Shown here: piece by piece, positions 53,887 to 63,152 of the stretch
How the letters are laid out: the number at the start of each line of letters is the position of its first letter
How positions within the stretch are numbered: the first letter of the stretch is position 1
NCBI GenBank assembly: GCA_001270045.2
Contig: DF970666.1
Location: 197,197-261,196, forward strand
Source of the DNA: Bacteroidales bacterium 6E
GTDB taxonomy: Bacteria > Bacteroidota > Bacteroidia > Bacteroidales > Prolixibacteraceae
Reading direction: 5' to 3'
DNA: 64,000 bases
Made by a program: the position numbers and the translations under genes
Notes under the pieces: model-generated
Seen by the model: only the letters and a program-made list of their open reading frames with translations
What the model was told of the DNA's origin: nothing
Database searches by the model: none

Positions 53887-53903
53887 TTGCGCAATGAAAT
53901 GCG

Positions 53904-53942
53904 TGAAAGAGCTTTCATCAGACCGGTGAAAGCTTTTTTGTT
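53904..53942 (+). terminator. terminator after DUF4295 gene
   Basis: GCTTTCA pairs with TGAAAGC around TCAGACCGG, followed by six T residues. It could attenuate transcription into ftsY. Confidence 0.7.
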
Positions 53943-54004
53943 TCTGTAAAACGGGGTTATCTCCACTGTTTTTTATATTTTCGGCCACACGTAATCAACT
54001 AATT

Positions 54005-54955
54005 ATGGGCATTTTCGGATTTTTTGGCAAAGAAAAGAAAGAGGACCTGAACAAAGGGCTCGAGAAAACACGGGAAAGTGTTTTCTCGAAGCTGAGCAGG
54101 GCCATCGTGGGTAAGTCGAAGGTTGATGACGAAGTGCTCGACAACCTTGAAGAGGTGCTGATCACCTCTGACGTGGGTGTGGAAACTACCCTGAAAATCA
54201 TTCAGCGCATCGAGGAAAGGGTGTCGAAGGATAAATACCTGGGAACCGCTGAATTAAACAAGATACTCAGGGAAGAGATCGTTGCATTGCTGGAAGAGAA
54301 TAACTCGGCCGATGTATCCGACTTCGACCTTCCCGAGAGGAATGAACCATACGTGATCATGGTGGTGGGCGTCAACGGCGTTGGCAAGACTACCACCATC
54401 GGGAAGCTGGCCTATAATTTCAAGAAGGCCGGTAAGTCAGTGCTTTTGGGTGCTGCTGATACCTTCAGGGCAGCCGCAATTGACCAGCTTCAGATATGGG
54501 CCGACAGGGTGGATGTTCCGCTTGTGCGTCAGAAGATGGGTGCCGACCCTGCCTCGGTGGCATACGATACCGTGGCTTCCGCCAAAGCGACAGGCGCCGA
54601 TGTCGTGATTATCGATACGGCAGGTCGTCTGCATAACAAAATAAACCTGATGAATGAGCTTTCGAAAATCAAGAAAGTGATGCAAAAGGTGATCCCAGAT
54701 GCACCTCACGAGGTACTACTGATCCTCGACGGGTCGACCGGACAAAATGCCTTTGAACAGGCCAAGCAATTTACCAAGGCTACCGATGTGACTGCCCTGG
54801 CGCTCACCAAACTGGACGGTACCGCAAAGGGAGGTGTTGTGATCGGGATTTCCGACCAGTTCAAAATTCCGGTGAAGTACATTGGAATCGGTGAAAAACT
54901 GACTGATTTGCAAATCTTTAACAGGAAGGAATTTGTTGATTCCCTGTTTAGTTAG
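54005..54955 (+). CDS. ftsY: signal recognition particle receptor FtsY
   Basis: The 316-residue GTPase docks SRP-ribosome complexes at the inner membrane. It has an N-domain of helices, then the G-domain with GVNGVGKTTTIGKLAYNFKKAG (G1), DTFRAAAIDQLQIWADR (the SRP-type insertion), DTAGRLHNK and TKLDGTAKGG. The acidic A-domain of E. coli FtsY is absent, which is normal in Bacteroidota. It follows the ribosomal-protein genes. Confidence 0.94.
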   Translation: MGIFGFFGKEKKEDLNKGLEKTRESVFSKLSRAIVGKSKVDDEVLDNLEEVLITSDVGVETTLKIIQRIEERVSKDKYLGTAELNKILREEIVALLEENNSADVSDFDLPERNEPYVIMVVGVNGVGKTTTIGKLAYNFKKAGKSVLLGAADTFRAAAIDQLQIWADRVDVPLVRQKMGADPASVAYDTVASAKATGADVVIIDTAGRLHNKINLMNELSKIKKVMQKVIPDAPHEVLLILDGSTGQNAFEQAKQFTKATDVTALALTKLDGTAKGGVVIGISDQFKIPVKYIGIGEKLTDLQIFNRKEFVDSLFS

Positions 54956-54973
54956 ACTTTATATTCACTACCT

Positions 54974-55657
54974 ATGCTTTCGGAACTGAAAAAGGCGGTA
55001 TATCTGGCCAACATGCAACTCGTTTATCATGAGCTGGTCATTTTTACGTGGGGAAATGTCAGTGGTATCGACCGTGAAAAGGGATTGGTGGTCATCAAGC
55101 CCAGCGGGGTTGACTATGATGCCATGACCGCCGATGACATGGTAGTAACCGACCTGGAAGGTAATGTGGTGGATGGATACCTGAAGCCATCGAGTGATAC
55201 GCCTACACATATTGAACTTTACAAGGCATTTCCTGCCATCGGCGGGATTGTACATACCCATTCTCACTGGGCAACTGCATGGGCCCAGGCCGGAAGACCG
55301 ATCCCTGCCCTGGGCACTACACACGCAGATTATTTTTATGGCGATGTTCCATGTACCCGCCCCCTGACAAAGGAGGAAGTGGAGAGCGCCTATGAGGCGG
55401 AAACGGGAAAAGTTATTGTTGAAACTTTCAGGAACCTTGATCCGCTGGCGATTCCGGGCGTGATTGTAGCCAACCATGCACCCTTTACGTGGGGAGGGAA
55501 TCCCGCAAAAGCGGTACACAATGCACGGGTATTGGAGGAAGTCGCCAAGATGGCCTTCCATACGCTTCAGTTAAACCCTCAGGCTTCCCTGGATTCTTTT
55601 TTGCTGGATAAACATTATATGAGGAAGCACGGAAAGGACGCTTATTACGGTCAGTAA
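54974..55657 (+). CDS. araD: L-ribulose-5-phosphate 4-epimerase
   Basis: The 227-residue class II aldolase-fold enzyme converts L-ribulose-5-phosphate to D-xylulose-5-phosphate in arabinose catabolism. Features are [22 protein letters not shown], the zinc-binding [12 protein letters not shown] near residue 95 and NHAPFTWG near residue 171. Length matches AraD. No other arabinose gene is next to it, so it acts with distant genes. A strong terminator follows. Confidence 0.88.
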   Translation: MLSELKKAVYLANMQLVYHELVIFTWGNVSGIDREKGLVVIKPSGVDYDAMTADDMVVTDLEGNVVDGYLKPSSDTPTHIELYKAFPAIGGIVHTHSHWATAWAQAGRPIPALGTTHADYFYGDVPCTRPLTKEEVESAYEAETGKVIVETFRNLDPLAIPGVIVANHAPFTWGGNPAKAVHNARVLEEVAKMAFHTLQLNPQASLDSFLLDKHYMRKHGKDAYYGQ

Positions 55658-55697
55658 GGACAATCCGGCCCAATAGCCGGTACCATACCATATTCAA

Positions 55698-55746
55698 GAG
55701 CCTTGTCAGGTGGCCTGATCGCCATCAGACAAGGCTCTCGTTTTTA
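55698..55746 (+). terminator. terminator after araD
   Basis: GAGCCTTGTC (from 55699) pairs with GACAAGGCTC (to 55738) around a 20-base interior; a run of five T residues follows. Confidence 0.75.
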
Positions 55747-55784
55747 ACGCATTTCAAGTATCAATGAATATATTAAAATTAATT

Positions 55785-55827
55785 AAATATACGAATTACG
55801 TATAAAAATATAAATATCGTATATTTG
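55785..55827 (+). promoter_or_regulatory. TetR-gene promoter with palindromic operators
   Basis: A perfect -7 element TATATTTG (55820-55827) lies within an inverted pair AAATATACGA (55785-55794) and TCGTATATTT (55817-55826). A 15-base palindrome ATACG-AATTA-CGTAT (55789-55803) lies at its left. This suits autorepression by the TetR protein. Confidence 0.6.
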
Positions 55828-55847
55828 TATCGTTATCGTAAAGCGTC

Positions 55848-56444
55848 ATGGAAAACATCAGTCATAACAAAAAGTACAAAGCCCTCATGGAAACAGGCCG
55901 GAGGTTGTTCTGGAAGCACGGGTTTCGCAGGGTATCTGTAGAGGAGGTCTGCGAAGAGGCTAAAGTCAGCAAGATGACCTTCTACAAGTATTTCCCCAAC
56001 AAGTTCGAATTGGCCAAGGCTGTATTTATGGAGGTGGTCGGGAAGGGAGTGACCGATTTTAAGTCGATCATGGCTGCTGATCTTCCGGTAGGCGAAAAAA
56101 TGCATCGTTTGATATTAACAAAGGTAGAAGGCACCAATGAAGTCAGCCGTGAGTTCCTGGCCGATTTTTACCTGGGAGCCGAACCTGAACTCAAGGAGTT
56201 TGTGGAGAAAACAACCACGGAAGTTTGGAACGAACTGATCAAGGATTACAGGAAAGCACAGGAGGAGGGGATGTTGCGAAACGATTTTAAGCCGGAGCTG
56301 TTGCTCAAGATAGCGACCAAACTGGTCGAACTCCTGAAAGACGAATCGTTACTGGCCATGTATGACACCCCGCAGGATTTGTTGCTGGAATTTACGAACC
56401 TTCTTGTATATGGGGTGGCTCCCCACTCGTCGCATGAAAAATAA
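55848..56444 (+). CDS. TetR/AcrR-family regulator
   Basis: The 198-residue protein has the N-terminal TetR helix-turn-helix FWKHGFRRVSVEEVCEEAKVSKMTFYKYFPNKFELAKAV, and a helical C-terminal ligand-binding domain with no recognised ligand. It would repress the downstream exporter operon and itself; palindromes overlap its promoter. Its end overlaps the start of the outer-membrane protein gene by eleven bases, so the genes are co-transcribed. Confidence 0.88.
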   Translation: MENISHNKKYKALMETGRRLFWKHGFRRVSVEEVCEEAKVSKMTFYKYFPNKFELAKAVFMEVVGKGVTDFKSIMAADLPVGEKMHRLILTKVEGTNEVSREFLADFYLGAEPELKEFVEKTTTEVWNELIKDYRKAQEEGMLRNDFKPELLLKIATKLVELLKDESLLAMYDTPQDLLLEFTNLLVYGVAPHSSHEK

Positions 56445-57585
56445 TGGAATCATAGTTGTTTTAATGATCGCATTGTTGCTGTCATTTATGCCTTGCCATG
56501 GAGATACCCTGACCTGGCAGGGACAGTTTTCGGCGATGACTCAATATGGCCACCAAGCCGAATATCCTTTTCGGTTGGGTGGTAACCTGATACCCCAGGT
56601 CAATGCCGGCATAGAATTATCCAATGAAACCCTGCTCGATTTCGAGGGTTCGGTCCATATTACCGGTAGTGGCTCGTTTACTGGTGCGGCACCCAATGAT
56701 TATTATGGGAAGGTGAAGCCATACCGTCTTTGGGGCCGCTATTCGGGACGACAGTTCGAGGTAAGGGGCGGACTGCAGAAGATCAATTTCGGCCCGGCCA
56801 TGATGTTGCGTCCCCTGATGTGGTTCGACCAGATCGACCCCCGCGATCCGCTTCAGCTTACTGAAGGGGTTTGGGGAGTGTTGGGCAGATATTACCTGTT
56901 GAATAACGCCAACCTATGGGCTTGGGTACTCTATGGAAATGAGGGACAACGTGCCTGGGACACCGGAAAGCCCGCAAGCGGATCGCCTGAATGGGGTGGC
57001 CGCGTCCAATGGCCTATTCCACGCGGTGAAGCTGCCTTGACGAGTCATTTCAGGAAAGTGGATGGTGCCAGCCATTATTATCCGCTGGATCCTGAAGCCG
57101 TTTCAGGCAAGGTAAGTGAACAGCGGTGGGCCCTCGATGGCCGTTGGGATGTGCTTGTCGGATTATGGTTTGAGGCAGTCTGGATTCATAAGGCTGACGG
57201 TCCCGACCTTATGCGAAACCACCAGATGCTCACAGTGGGAGCCGATTACACCTTCGGGGTCGGCAACGGCCTGCATGTGGTGGGTGAACATTTTGTCACC
57301 GGATTCGGAAGCGAATCATTTGTGCTCGGCAAAGATCCGCTGTCCTTTTCCGCTTTATCCCTGTCTTATCCTGTCAGTCTGGTGCATAACGTCAGTGCCA
57401 TTGTTTATTACGACTGGAAAAACAACGATCGCTACCAGTTCGTCAACTGGAGGATGGACCTTAAGCATTTCGATCTCTACCTGATGGGTTATGTCAATCC
57501 CGAGGGAACCATCCTGCCACAGCAACGTTCGGCAAACACCATGGGAGGCAAAGGTGCCTTGGCCATGATTGTCATCAATTTTTAA
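56434..57585 (+). CDS. exported outer-membrane beta-barrel-like protein
   Basis: The start is placed at the ATG at 56434 (MKNNGIIVVLMIALLLSF), giving 383 residues with a signal peptide (cleavage after CHGD region). The rest has alternating, aromatic-rich strands and a C-terminal GKGALAMIVINF ending in Phe, typical of barrels. A GRYSGRQFEVRGGLQKINFGPAMMLRPLMWFDQIDPRDP segment is characteristic of some Bacteroidota outer-membrane proteins of unknown role. In this operon it could be the outer-membrane exit for the ABC system. No family name can be given with confidence. Confidence 0.6.
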   Translation: MKNNGIIVVLMIALLLSFMPCHGDTLTWQGQFSAMTQYGHQAEYPFRLGGNLIPQVNAGIELSNETLLDFEGSVHITGSGSFTGAAPNDYYGKVKPYRLWGRYSGRQFEVRGGLQKINFGPAMMLRPLMWFDQIDPRDPLQLTEGVWGVLGRYYLLNNANLWAWVLYGNEGQRAWDTGKPASGSPEWGGRVQWPIPRGEAALTSHFRKVDGASHYYPLDPEAVSGKVSEQRWALDGRWDVLVGLWFEAVWIHKADGPDLMRNHQMLTVGADYTFGVGNGLHVVGEHFVTGFGSESFVLGKDPLSFSALSLSYPVSLVHNVSAIVYYDWKNNDRYQFVNWRMDLKHFDLYLMGYVNPEGTILPQQRSANTMGGKGALAMIVINF

Positions 57586-57609
57586 ACATGCAACCAAAAA
57601 TCAAATCAT

Positions 57610-58326
57610 ATGGAAAATTCTGTCATCATCTCCATTGAAAAGCTGGTCAAGCAATTCCCGATGGGACAGGGGGTATTTACGGCCCTGAATGAGATTGACC
57701 TGACCGTTCAAAAGGGCGAGTTCTCGGGATTGATTGGTCCCAGCGGTTCGGGAAAGACCACCCTGCTCAATATTGTTGGATCGCTGGATGCCCCCACCAG
57801 GGGAGAGGCTACCGTTCTGGGCCAGCCTATCAGCAAGCTGGGGCCGCGTGAGGCTGCCCGGCTCCGCAAGGAGAACCTGGGCTTCATTTTTCAAAGCTAT
57901 AATCTGCTTCAGGTACACACCGTTTACGAGAATGTGGAGTTTCCTTTATTGTTGCTGAATATACAGGCAGCCGAACGGAGGAAGATGGTGATGGACGCCC
58001 TGGAATGGGTCGGCCTGACCAGCAAGGAGAAGTCGAAACCCCCGCAGCTGAGCGGAGGTGAATGCCAACGGGTGGCCATAGCCCGTGCCATGGTAAAGAG
58101 GCCCTCCCTGGTATTGGCTGATGAACCGACTGCCAACCTGGATGCCGCGAATTCACATCATATATTGCAGACCATGGTGAAACTCAATGAAGAACTGGGA
58201 ACCACTTTCCTCTTTGCCACCCACGATGAGAAAGTGATCAGTTACCTCCGAAGGAAAATCTACCTGCTCGACGGGAAGATCGATAAAATAGAACATGTTG
58301 CCGTAAATGATACTGTACCATCATGA
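57610..58326 (+). CDS. LolD/MacB-type ABC transporter ATPase
   Basis: The 238-residue ATPase has Walker A GPSGSGKTT near residue 43, signature LSGGECQRVAIARAM, Walker B LVLADEPTANLD and the H-loop in FATHDEK. It fits the LolD/MacB class that drives FtsX-like permeases and releases substrates from the outer leaflet of the inner membrane. It overlaps the first permease by four bases. Confidence 0.9.
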   Translation: MENSVIISIEKLVKQFPMGQGVFTALNEIDLTVQKGEFSGLIGPSGSGKTTLLNIVGSLDAPTRGEATVLGQPISKLGPREAARLRKENLGFIFQSYNLLQVHTVYENVEFPLLLLNIQAAERRKMVMDALEWVGLTSKEKSKPPQLSGGECQRVAIARAMVKRPSLVLADEPTANLDAANSHHILQTMVKLNEELGTTFLFATHDEKVISYLRRKIYLLDGKIDKIEHVAVNDTVPS

Positions 58327-59498
58327 GACTGGCCATTCAACTCGCATACAGAAATCTCATCGGTGCCGGCCTGCGGACCTGGCTCAATGTGATTGTCCTC
58401 TCGTTTTCGTTTGTGGTGATCATCTGGCTGAAAGGAATCATGGCCGGATGGGATCATCAGGCCAAAAACGACATGACCCGCTGGGAAATTGGCGGAGGCC
58501 AGTATTGGCATCAAGCTTATGACCCATTTGATCCCATGACCCTGGAAGACAGCCATGCCCCGATTCCGTCAGCACTTTCGTCCGAAATAGCTAACGATGA
58601 AGCTGAACCCATCCTGATGGTGCAGGGGACGATCTACCCGAAAGGAAGGATGCAGAGCGTCATCATACGGGGTATCAGACCCGGTCAGACTCTTTTGGAC
58701 GTGCCGACCCAATCATTGGATACACTGACTGAGGTAATTCCGGCTGTAATCGGATCGGTGATGGCCCGGACTTCCCGTTTGGAGAAGGGCGACTATGCCG
58801 TACTGCGCTGGAGGGATGTCAATGGAACCTTTGATGCCGCCGAGGTATTGATAGCCGACATCTTTGCATCCAATGTTCCATCGGCCGAAGCCGGACAGAT
58901 TTATATCCCGCTGGAAAAACTCAGGTCGATGACCTCCCTGCAGGGCCAGGCCACCCTGGTGACCTTCCGCGATCCGGAGCCGGAAAGGGAAGCGATTCCC
59001 GGATGGACATTAAAGACCAAAGCCGAACTGACGAAACAGATCGATGAGCTGATCAAGACTAAAACAACAGCACAATCCATCTTCTATTTTATATTGCTGT
59101 TGCTGGCCATGCTTGCTATATTTGATACACAGGTGCTCTCCATCTTCAGGAGGCAGAAGGAAATCGGCACATACATTGCGCTGGGTTATACCCGCCAGCA
59201 AGTGGTCGGGCTTTTTACGGTCGAAGGAACCATGCATGCCGCCCTGGCAGCGGTCATGGCAACCGCCTATGGATTGCCGTTCCTGCTGTGGCAGGCTAAG
59301 GTAGGCTGGACCATGCCCATGGATACCAGCCAGTTTGGTATGGCCATCGCACAGACTCTCTTTCCCGTATACACGGTAGGACTGGTTGTAACAACCGTGC
59401 TGATCATAACCCTGACTACCGCCATTGTCAGTTACTGGCCGTCGAGAAAAATTGCGAAAATGAATCCAACAGAAGCATTAAGGGGGAAATTGCAATGA
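58323..59498 (+). CDS. FtsX-like ABC permease 1
   Basis: The 391-residue protein has one N-terminal helix (LNVIVLSFSFVVIIWL), a long periplasmic domain and three C-terminal helices starting near FYFILLLLAMLAIFDT, with the FRRQKEIGTYIALGYTRQQV coupling motif. This is the LolC/E or MacB permease type. It overlaps the ATPase upstream and the second permease downstream by four bases each (ATGA), so the three form one translational unit. Confidence 0.87.
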   Translation: MRLAIQLAYRNLIGAGLRTWLNVIVLSFSFVVIIWLKGIMAGWDHQAKNDMTRWEIGGGQYWHQAYDPFDPMTLEDSHAPIPSALSSEIANDEAEPILMVQGTIYPKGRMQSVIIRGIRPGQTLLDVPTQSLDTLTEVIPAVIGSVMARTSRLEKGDYAVLRWRDVNGTFDAAEVLIADIFASNVPSAEAGQIYIPLEKLRSMTSLQGQATLVTFRDPEPEREAIPGWTLKTKAELTKQIDELIKTKTTAQSIFYFILLLLAMLAIFDTQVLSIFRRQKEIGTYIALGYTRQQVVGLFTVEGTMHAALAAVMATAYGLPFLLWQAKVGWTMPMDTSQFGMAIAQTLFPVYTVGLVVTTVLIITLTTAIVSYWPSRKIAKMNPTEALRGKLQ

Positions 59499-60769
59499 TC
59501 AGGTTTTTAATAAAAGGACTTATCAGGGATAAAAGCCGGAGTGCATTACCCATTATCGTGGTTGCCATAGGTGTGATGCTGACGGTTTTTATGCATGCCT
59601 ACATCGCGGGTATCATGGGTGACACCATTGAGATGAACGCCCGTTTTTCGGAGGGACACATGAAGGTGACTACCCGTGCCTATGCCGCTGAAATTGACCA
59701 GGTGCCCAATGATTTGGCGATACTGGAAGCTGATGGGCTTGTATCCAAGCTGGAGAATCAATTTGCCGGGGTAAGCTGGGCTTCGAGGATCAAATTTGGC
59801 GGCCTGATAGACGCTCCCGATGAAAATGGTGAAACCAAGGCGCAAGGCCCTGCCATGGGGATCGGGATTGACCTGCTATCGACCGAAAGCGAAGAGCCTG
59901 CCCGGCTGAACCTTACTAAATCACTGGTGCGCGGACAAATGCCACGGCAATCGGGTGAAGTGCTGATCAGTGACCACTTCGCTACCAAATTAGGTGTCAA
60001 CATCGGTGATCCAGTGACCCTGATTGGTTCGACCATGGAGGGAGGCATGTCGATGTATAACTTTACAGTTGCCGGAACCCTGTCGTTTGGGATGGAAGCC
60101 ATGGATAGGGGTACCATCATTGCCGACCTGACGGATGTTGGAAAGGCCCTTCAGATGGAAGGTGCGGCCGGTGAGATTCTGGGATTCCTTCCTGATGGAT
60201 TTTATGACCACGAAGAAGCCGTGAAAATGGCAGAGGCATTCAATGCCGGTTATTCCGGTGACCAGGATGAGTATGCCCCTCAAATGGTGGCGCTGGGCCA
60301 ACAGGAGAAAATGTCCTTTTATGTCGAGTTGTCGGAGGTATGGCTATACTACATTTCACTCATTTTTATCATAGCCATGTCACTTGTTCTGTGGAATGCC
60401 GGATTGCTGGGCGGACTGCGCCGTTATGGTGAAGTCGGGATAAGACTGGCGATGGGTGAGGAGAAACGACATGTATATGTTACCATGATCTGGGAATCGG
60501 TATTTATCGGCCTGGCCGGATCGGTGGTTGGTACGGGTATTGGATTGTTCTGCGCATGGTTGTTGCAGAAATACGGTCTGGATATATCCGGGATGATGGA
60601 GGGGTCGTCGGTAATGATGCCTTCGGTGATCAGGGCTCGTATTACACCACCTGATTTATGGCTGGGATTTTTTCCCGGACTGTTATCGACCGTGATCGGC
60701 ACGATGTTGTCGGGGATTGGCATCTTTAAACGTCAGACCGCCCGGTTGTTCAAGGAACTGGAAGCTTAA
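59495..60769 (+). CDS. FtsX-like ABC permease 2
   Basis: The 424-residue protein repeats the LolC/E-like layout: an N-terminal helix (SALPIIVVAIGVMLTVFMH), a long periplasmic domain, and a C-terminal helix set with GLRRYGEVGIRLAMGEEKRHVY as the coupling helix. With permease 1 it would form a heterodimer with the ATPase. It likely moves a lipophilic or lipidated substrate to a periplasmic carrier, which the LolA-like gene after it could provide. Confidence 0.87.
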   Translation: MIRFLIKGLIRDKSRSALPIIVVAIGVMLTVFMHAYIAGIMGDTIEMNARFSEGHMKVTTRAYAAEIDQVPNDLAILEADGLVSKLENQFAGVSWASRIKFGGLIDAPDENGETKAQGPAMGIGIDLLSTESEEPARLNLTKSLVRGQMPRQSGEVLISDHFATKLGVNIGDPVTLIGSTMEGGMSMYNFTVAGTLSFGMEAMDRGTIIADLTDVGKALQMEGAAGEILGFLPDGFYDHEEAVKMAEAFNAGYSGDQDEYAPQMVALGQQEKMSFYVELSEVWLYYISLIFIIAMSLVLWNAGLLGGLRRYGEVGIRLAMGEEKRHVYVTMIWESVFIGLAGSVVGTGIGLFCAWLLQKYGLDISGMMEGSSVMMPSVIRARITPPDLWLGFFPGLLSTVIGTMLSGIGIFKRQTARLFKELEA

Positions 60770-60829
60770 GGCATGATCCTTGCAATTGGTGAATTGACCT
60801 ATATATTAACAATACTCAAATAATCATCT

Positions 60830-61573
60830 ATGAAAATCAAAACCATATATCTGCTGGCCTGGTTGCTGACACTTCCCTTTGCCAACCTCAAGGCACAGGA
60901 TGCCAATGCCATCCTGGACCGTGTCGATAAGAACATGTCGTCGGATAACAGGATCATGGAATCCTCGATGACCATCCATGGCAAAAGAAGCAGTCGTACA
61001 GTTACCTCCAAATCCTGGGGTGTGGGGACAACGAAGGCTTTCACCGAGTATCTTTCGCCCGCATCGGAAAAGGGAACCAAAATGCTGAAGCTCGAGGGTC
61101 AGTTGTGGATCTATTCCCCTTCGACTGACCGGATCATCCAGATTTCGGGACATATGCTGCGGCAGTCGGTGATGGGTAGTGACCTGTCATATGAAGACAT
61201 GATGGACGACCGAAAGCTGACTGATGTTTACGATGCGCGGATGATCGGGGAGGAGAAGGTCGGTGACCGAAAAACGGTTATCCTGGAGCTGAAGGCCAAG
61301 GTAAGTGATGTAGCCTATCATTCACAAAAACTCTGGGTGGATGCAGAGCGATATGTCCCTTTGAAGCAGGACATGTTTGCACGGAGCGGACAATTGCTGA
61401 AACGTACCGAAATGAGTGACGTGAGGCAAGTAAATGGTCGCTGGTTCCCGTTTACAGCAATGTATCGCGACATGCTGAAGCAGGGTGGCGGGACCGAGTT
61501 TAAGATCACCGACATTCGCTTTGACCAGCAAATACCAGATTATTTATTTACCAAGGCATCACTTAAAAAATAA
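60830..61573 (+). CDS. LolA-like outer membrane lipoprotein-sorting family protein
   Basis: The 247-residue protein has a signal peptide (hydrophobic residues 5-18, then LKAQ). Its repeated beta-strand pattern (SSMTIHGKRSSRTVTSKSWGVG, KMLKLEGQLWIYSPSTDRIIQI, LWVDAERYVPLKQDMF) belongs to the LolA/LppX-like group. Members bind acyl chains in a half-barrel and shuttle lipids or lipoproteins through the periplasm. It closes the TetR-controlled operon with the ABC transporter, suggesting it accepts the exported substrate. Confidence 0.78.
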   Translation: MKIKTIYLLAWLLTLPFANLKAQDANAILDRVDKNMSSDNRIMESSMTIHGKRSSRTVTSKSWGVGTTKAFTEYLSPASEKGTKMLKLEGQLWIYSPSTDRIIQISGHMLRQSVMGSDLSYEDMMDDRKLTDVYDARMIGEEKVGDRKTVILELKAKVSDVAYHSQKLWVDAERYVPLKQDMFARSGQLLKRTEMSDVRQVNGRWFPFTAMYRDMLKQGGGTEFKITDIRFDQQIPDYLFTKASLKK

Positions 61574-61657
61574 TCATACAGGGCTGTATCACAAGTCAGA
61601 TAATCCATTGGAAAATTGAATTGTAGATACGGTTTGTGACAGGCATGCAAATGAAAA

Positions 61658-61737
61658 GAGGCTGCACCAAACATATGGGACAGCCTCTTTACAGGATGGA
61701 CACCCGGCAGCTTTGAACAGCGCCGGGTGTCCGTTTT
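61658..61737 (+). terminator. paired terminators between LolA-like gene and galM
   Basis: AGAGGCTG pairs with CAGCCTCT (61658-61688). GGACACCCGGC pairs with GCCGGGTGTCC, followed by GTTTTT (61698-61737). The second probably also ends galM transcription on the other strand. Confidence 0.75.
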
Positions 61738-61742
61738 TAAAG

Positions 61743-62792
61743 CTATTCAGATAACATCATTTTGTAGATGGTCTGCTCGTGGTATTTTTGTCCGGGCTTC
61801 AACACCACCGACGGAAATTCGGGATGGTTGATCGAGTCGGGATAATGTTGCGTTTCCAGGGCAACGCCCGAATAGCTGCCAAATCGCTTTTCGCCATTGA
61901 TGGTCAGTTCAGGAATCCAATATCCGGTATACAGTTGTATCCCCGGTTGGGTGGTATAGACCTCCACCTGTCGTTTGCTGGACGGTTCACGGAGACATCC
62001 CGCAAACATCAGCCGGCCGGAAATATTGTCGAGGACATAGTTCAGGTCATATCCGGTAGGAAGTTGTCCCATGTCCCTGCCAATTGCCTTGAACTGCCTG
62101 AAATTGAAAGGAGTGTCGACCACCGGCAAGATCTCTCCGGTCGGAATCATGTCGTCAAGTTCGGTCATGGTGGTAGCCGGAATCAAAAGCTCATGGTTAA
62201 GAATGTTTTCCTTGCCGCCGGTCAGGTTAAAATAACTGTGGTTGGTCAGGTTCACGATGGTAGTCTGGTCGGTATGTGCATTGTAGTCGATCACCAGCTC
62301 ATTGTCGTTGTTCAGCGAGTAGAGGCAGGTCACCTCTAGTTTACCGGGGTAATTCTCCTCACAGTCTGGACTTTCAAGAGATAGTAACACCCCGACTTTC
62401 CCTTCCGTTTCGAGGGTTTCGGCACTCCATAAACGCTTGTCAAAGCCTACCAGTCCGCCATGAAGGTGGTTTGGACCATTATTGACCGCCAGCTGGTAAC
62501 CTTTTCCCTCAAGGGTAAATTTACCTTTGGCGATCCGGTTGGCCACGCGTCCGCAAACCGCTCCAAAATAAGGATAATTGGAAACGTAAGGCTCAGACAG
62601 GTAGCCTTCAAGGCTGTCGAACCCACATACAATGTTCTCAAAATTTCCCTCCTTGTCGGGCGCCATGACGGAAGTGATAATTGCACCATAGTTTGTAATG
62701 GAGATCTTTATGCCGTTTTTGTTTTGCAGGGTGAACAGGAAAACATCGCTGCCGTCGGCCAGTTTTCCAAAATGCTCTTTTTGAATGTTCAT
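61743..62792 (-). CDS. galM: aldose 1-epimerase (mutarotase)
   Basis: The 349-residue enzyme interconverts alpha and beta anomers of galactose and other sugars. Motifs are NGIKISITNYGAIITSVMAPDKEG, GRVANRIAKGKFTLEG, NGPNHLHGG with one catalytic His, TNHSYFNLTG with the second His, and the C-terminal GVALETQHYPDSINHPEFPS with the catalytic Glu. It is divergent from galK, with a 360-base intergenic region between them that can coordinate galactose use. Confidence 0.93.
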   Translation of the reverse strand: MNIQKEHFGKLADGSDVFLFTLQNKNGIKISITNYGAIITSVMAPDKEGNFENIVCGFDSLEGYLSEPYVSNYPYFGAVCGRVANRIAKGKFTLEGKGYQLAVNNGPNHLHGGLVGFDKRLWSAETLETEGKVGVLLSLESPDCEENYPGKLEVTCLYSLNNDNELVIDYNAHTDQTTIVNLTNHSYFNLTGGKENILNHELLIPATTMTELDDMIPTGEILPVVDTPFNFRQFKAIGRDMGQLPTGYDLNYVLDNISGRLMFAGCLREPSSKRQVEVYTTQPGIQLYTGYWIPELTINGEKRFGSYSGVALETQHYPDSINHPEFPSVVLKPGQKYHEQTIYKMMLSE

Positions 62793-63152
62793 ATGTTTAA
62801 TTATAATATTGAAAATTGGATATCCAAAATATTAAAATCCTTCAAATAACCTGATCCATAATGTGTTATTGTCTGCGTGTCAGCCAAAATCACTACAGGT
62901 TGTCCAGAATGATAGAAAACTGTTTCTGAAAATCATTATTTGTCAGAGTTTTGGAGACATGAGAACCTATGTGTCAAAAAACGTTAAAATCAGCCTGTTT
63001 GTGCCACCAAATGCGTCATTTTTTCCCGATTTGTTTGCGTTTTTCTGCAAATTGCCTGACTCCAAAAGTTTAAAGGTAGAAAAAAGTTCTATTTTTGTTG
63101 TCAACCGAAAAAAAAGTAAAAATTCATCAATAACAAATCATTAAAATCAACC
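62793..63152. other. 360-base divergent galM-galK control region
   Basis: No gene is supported; a frame at 62863-63144 shows no family features. It contains promoters for both genes. A good -7 TATTTTTG lies at 63090-63097 for galK. AT-rich galM promoter sequence lies near 62835-62800 on the minus strand. No clear repressor site was recognised. Confidence 0.55.
63090..63097 (+). promoter_or_regulatory. -7 element TATTTTTG before galK
   Basis: Exact TAnnTTTG match 55 bases before the galK ATG; the -33 region is weak. Confidence 0.45.

Noticed and set aside
62863-63144. 93-codon frame between galM and galK
   Set aside because: It covers the galK promoter, has atypical composition and no recognisable domain.
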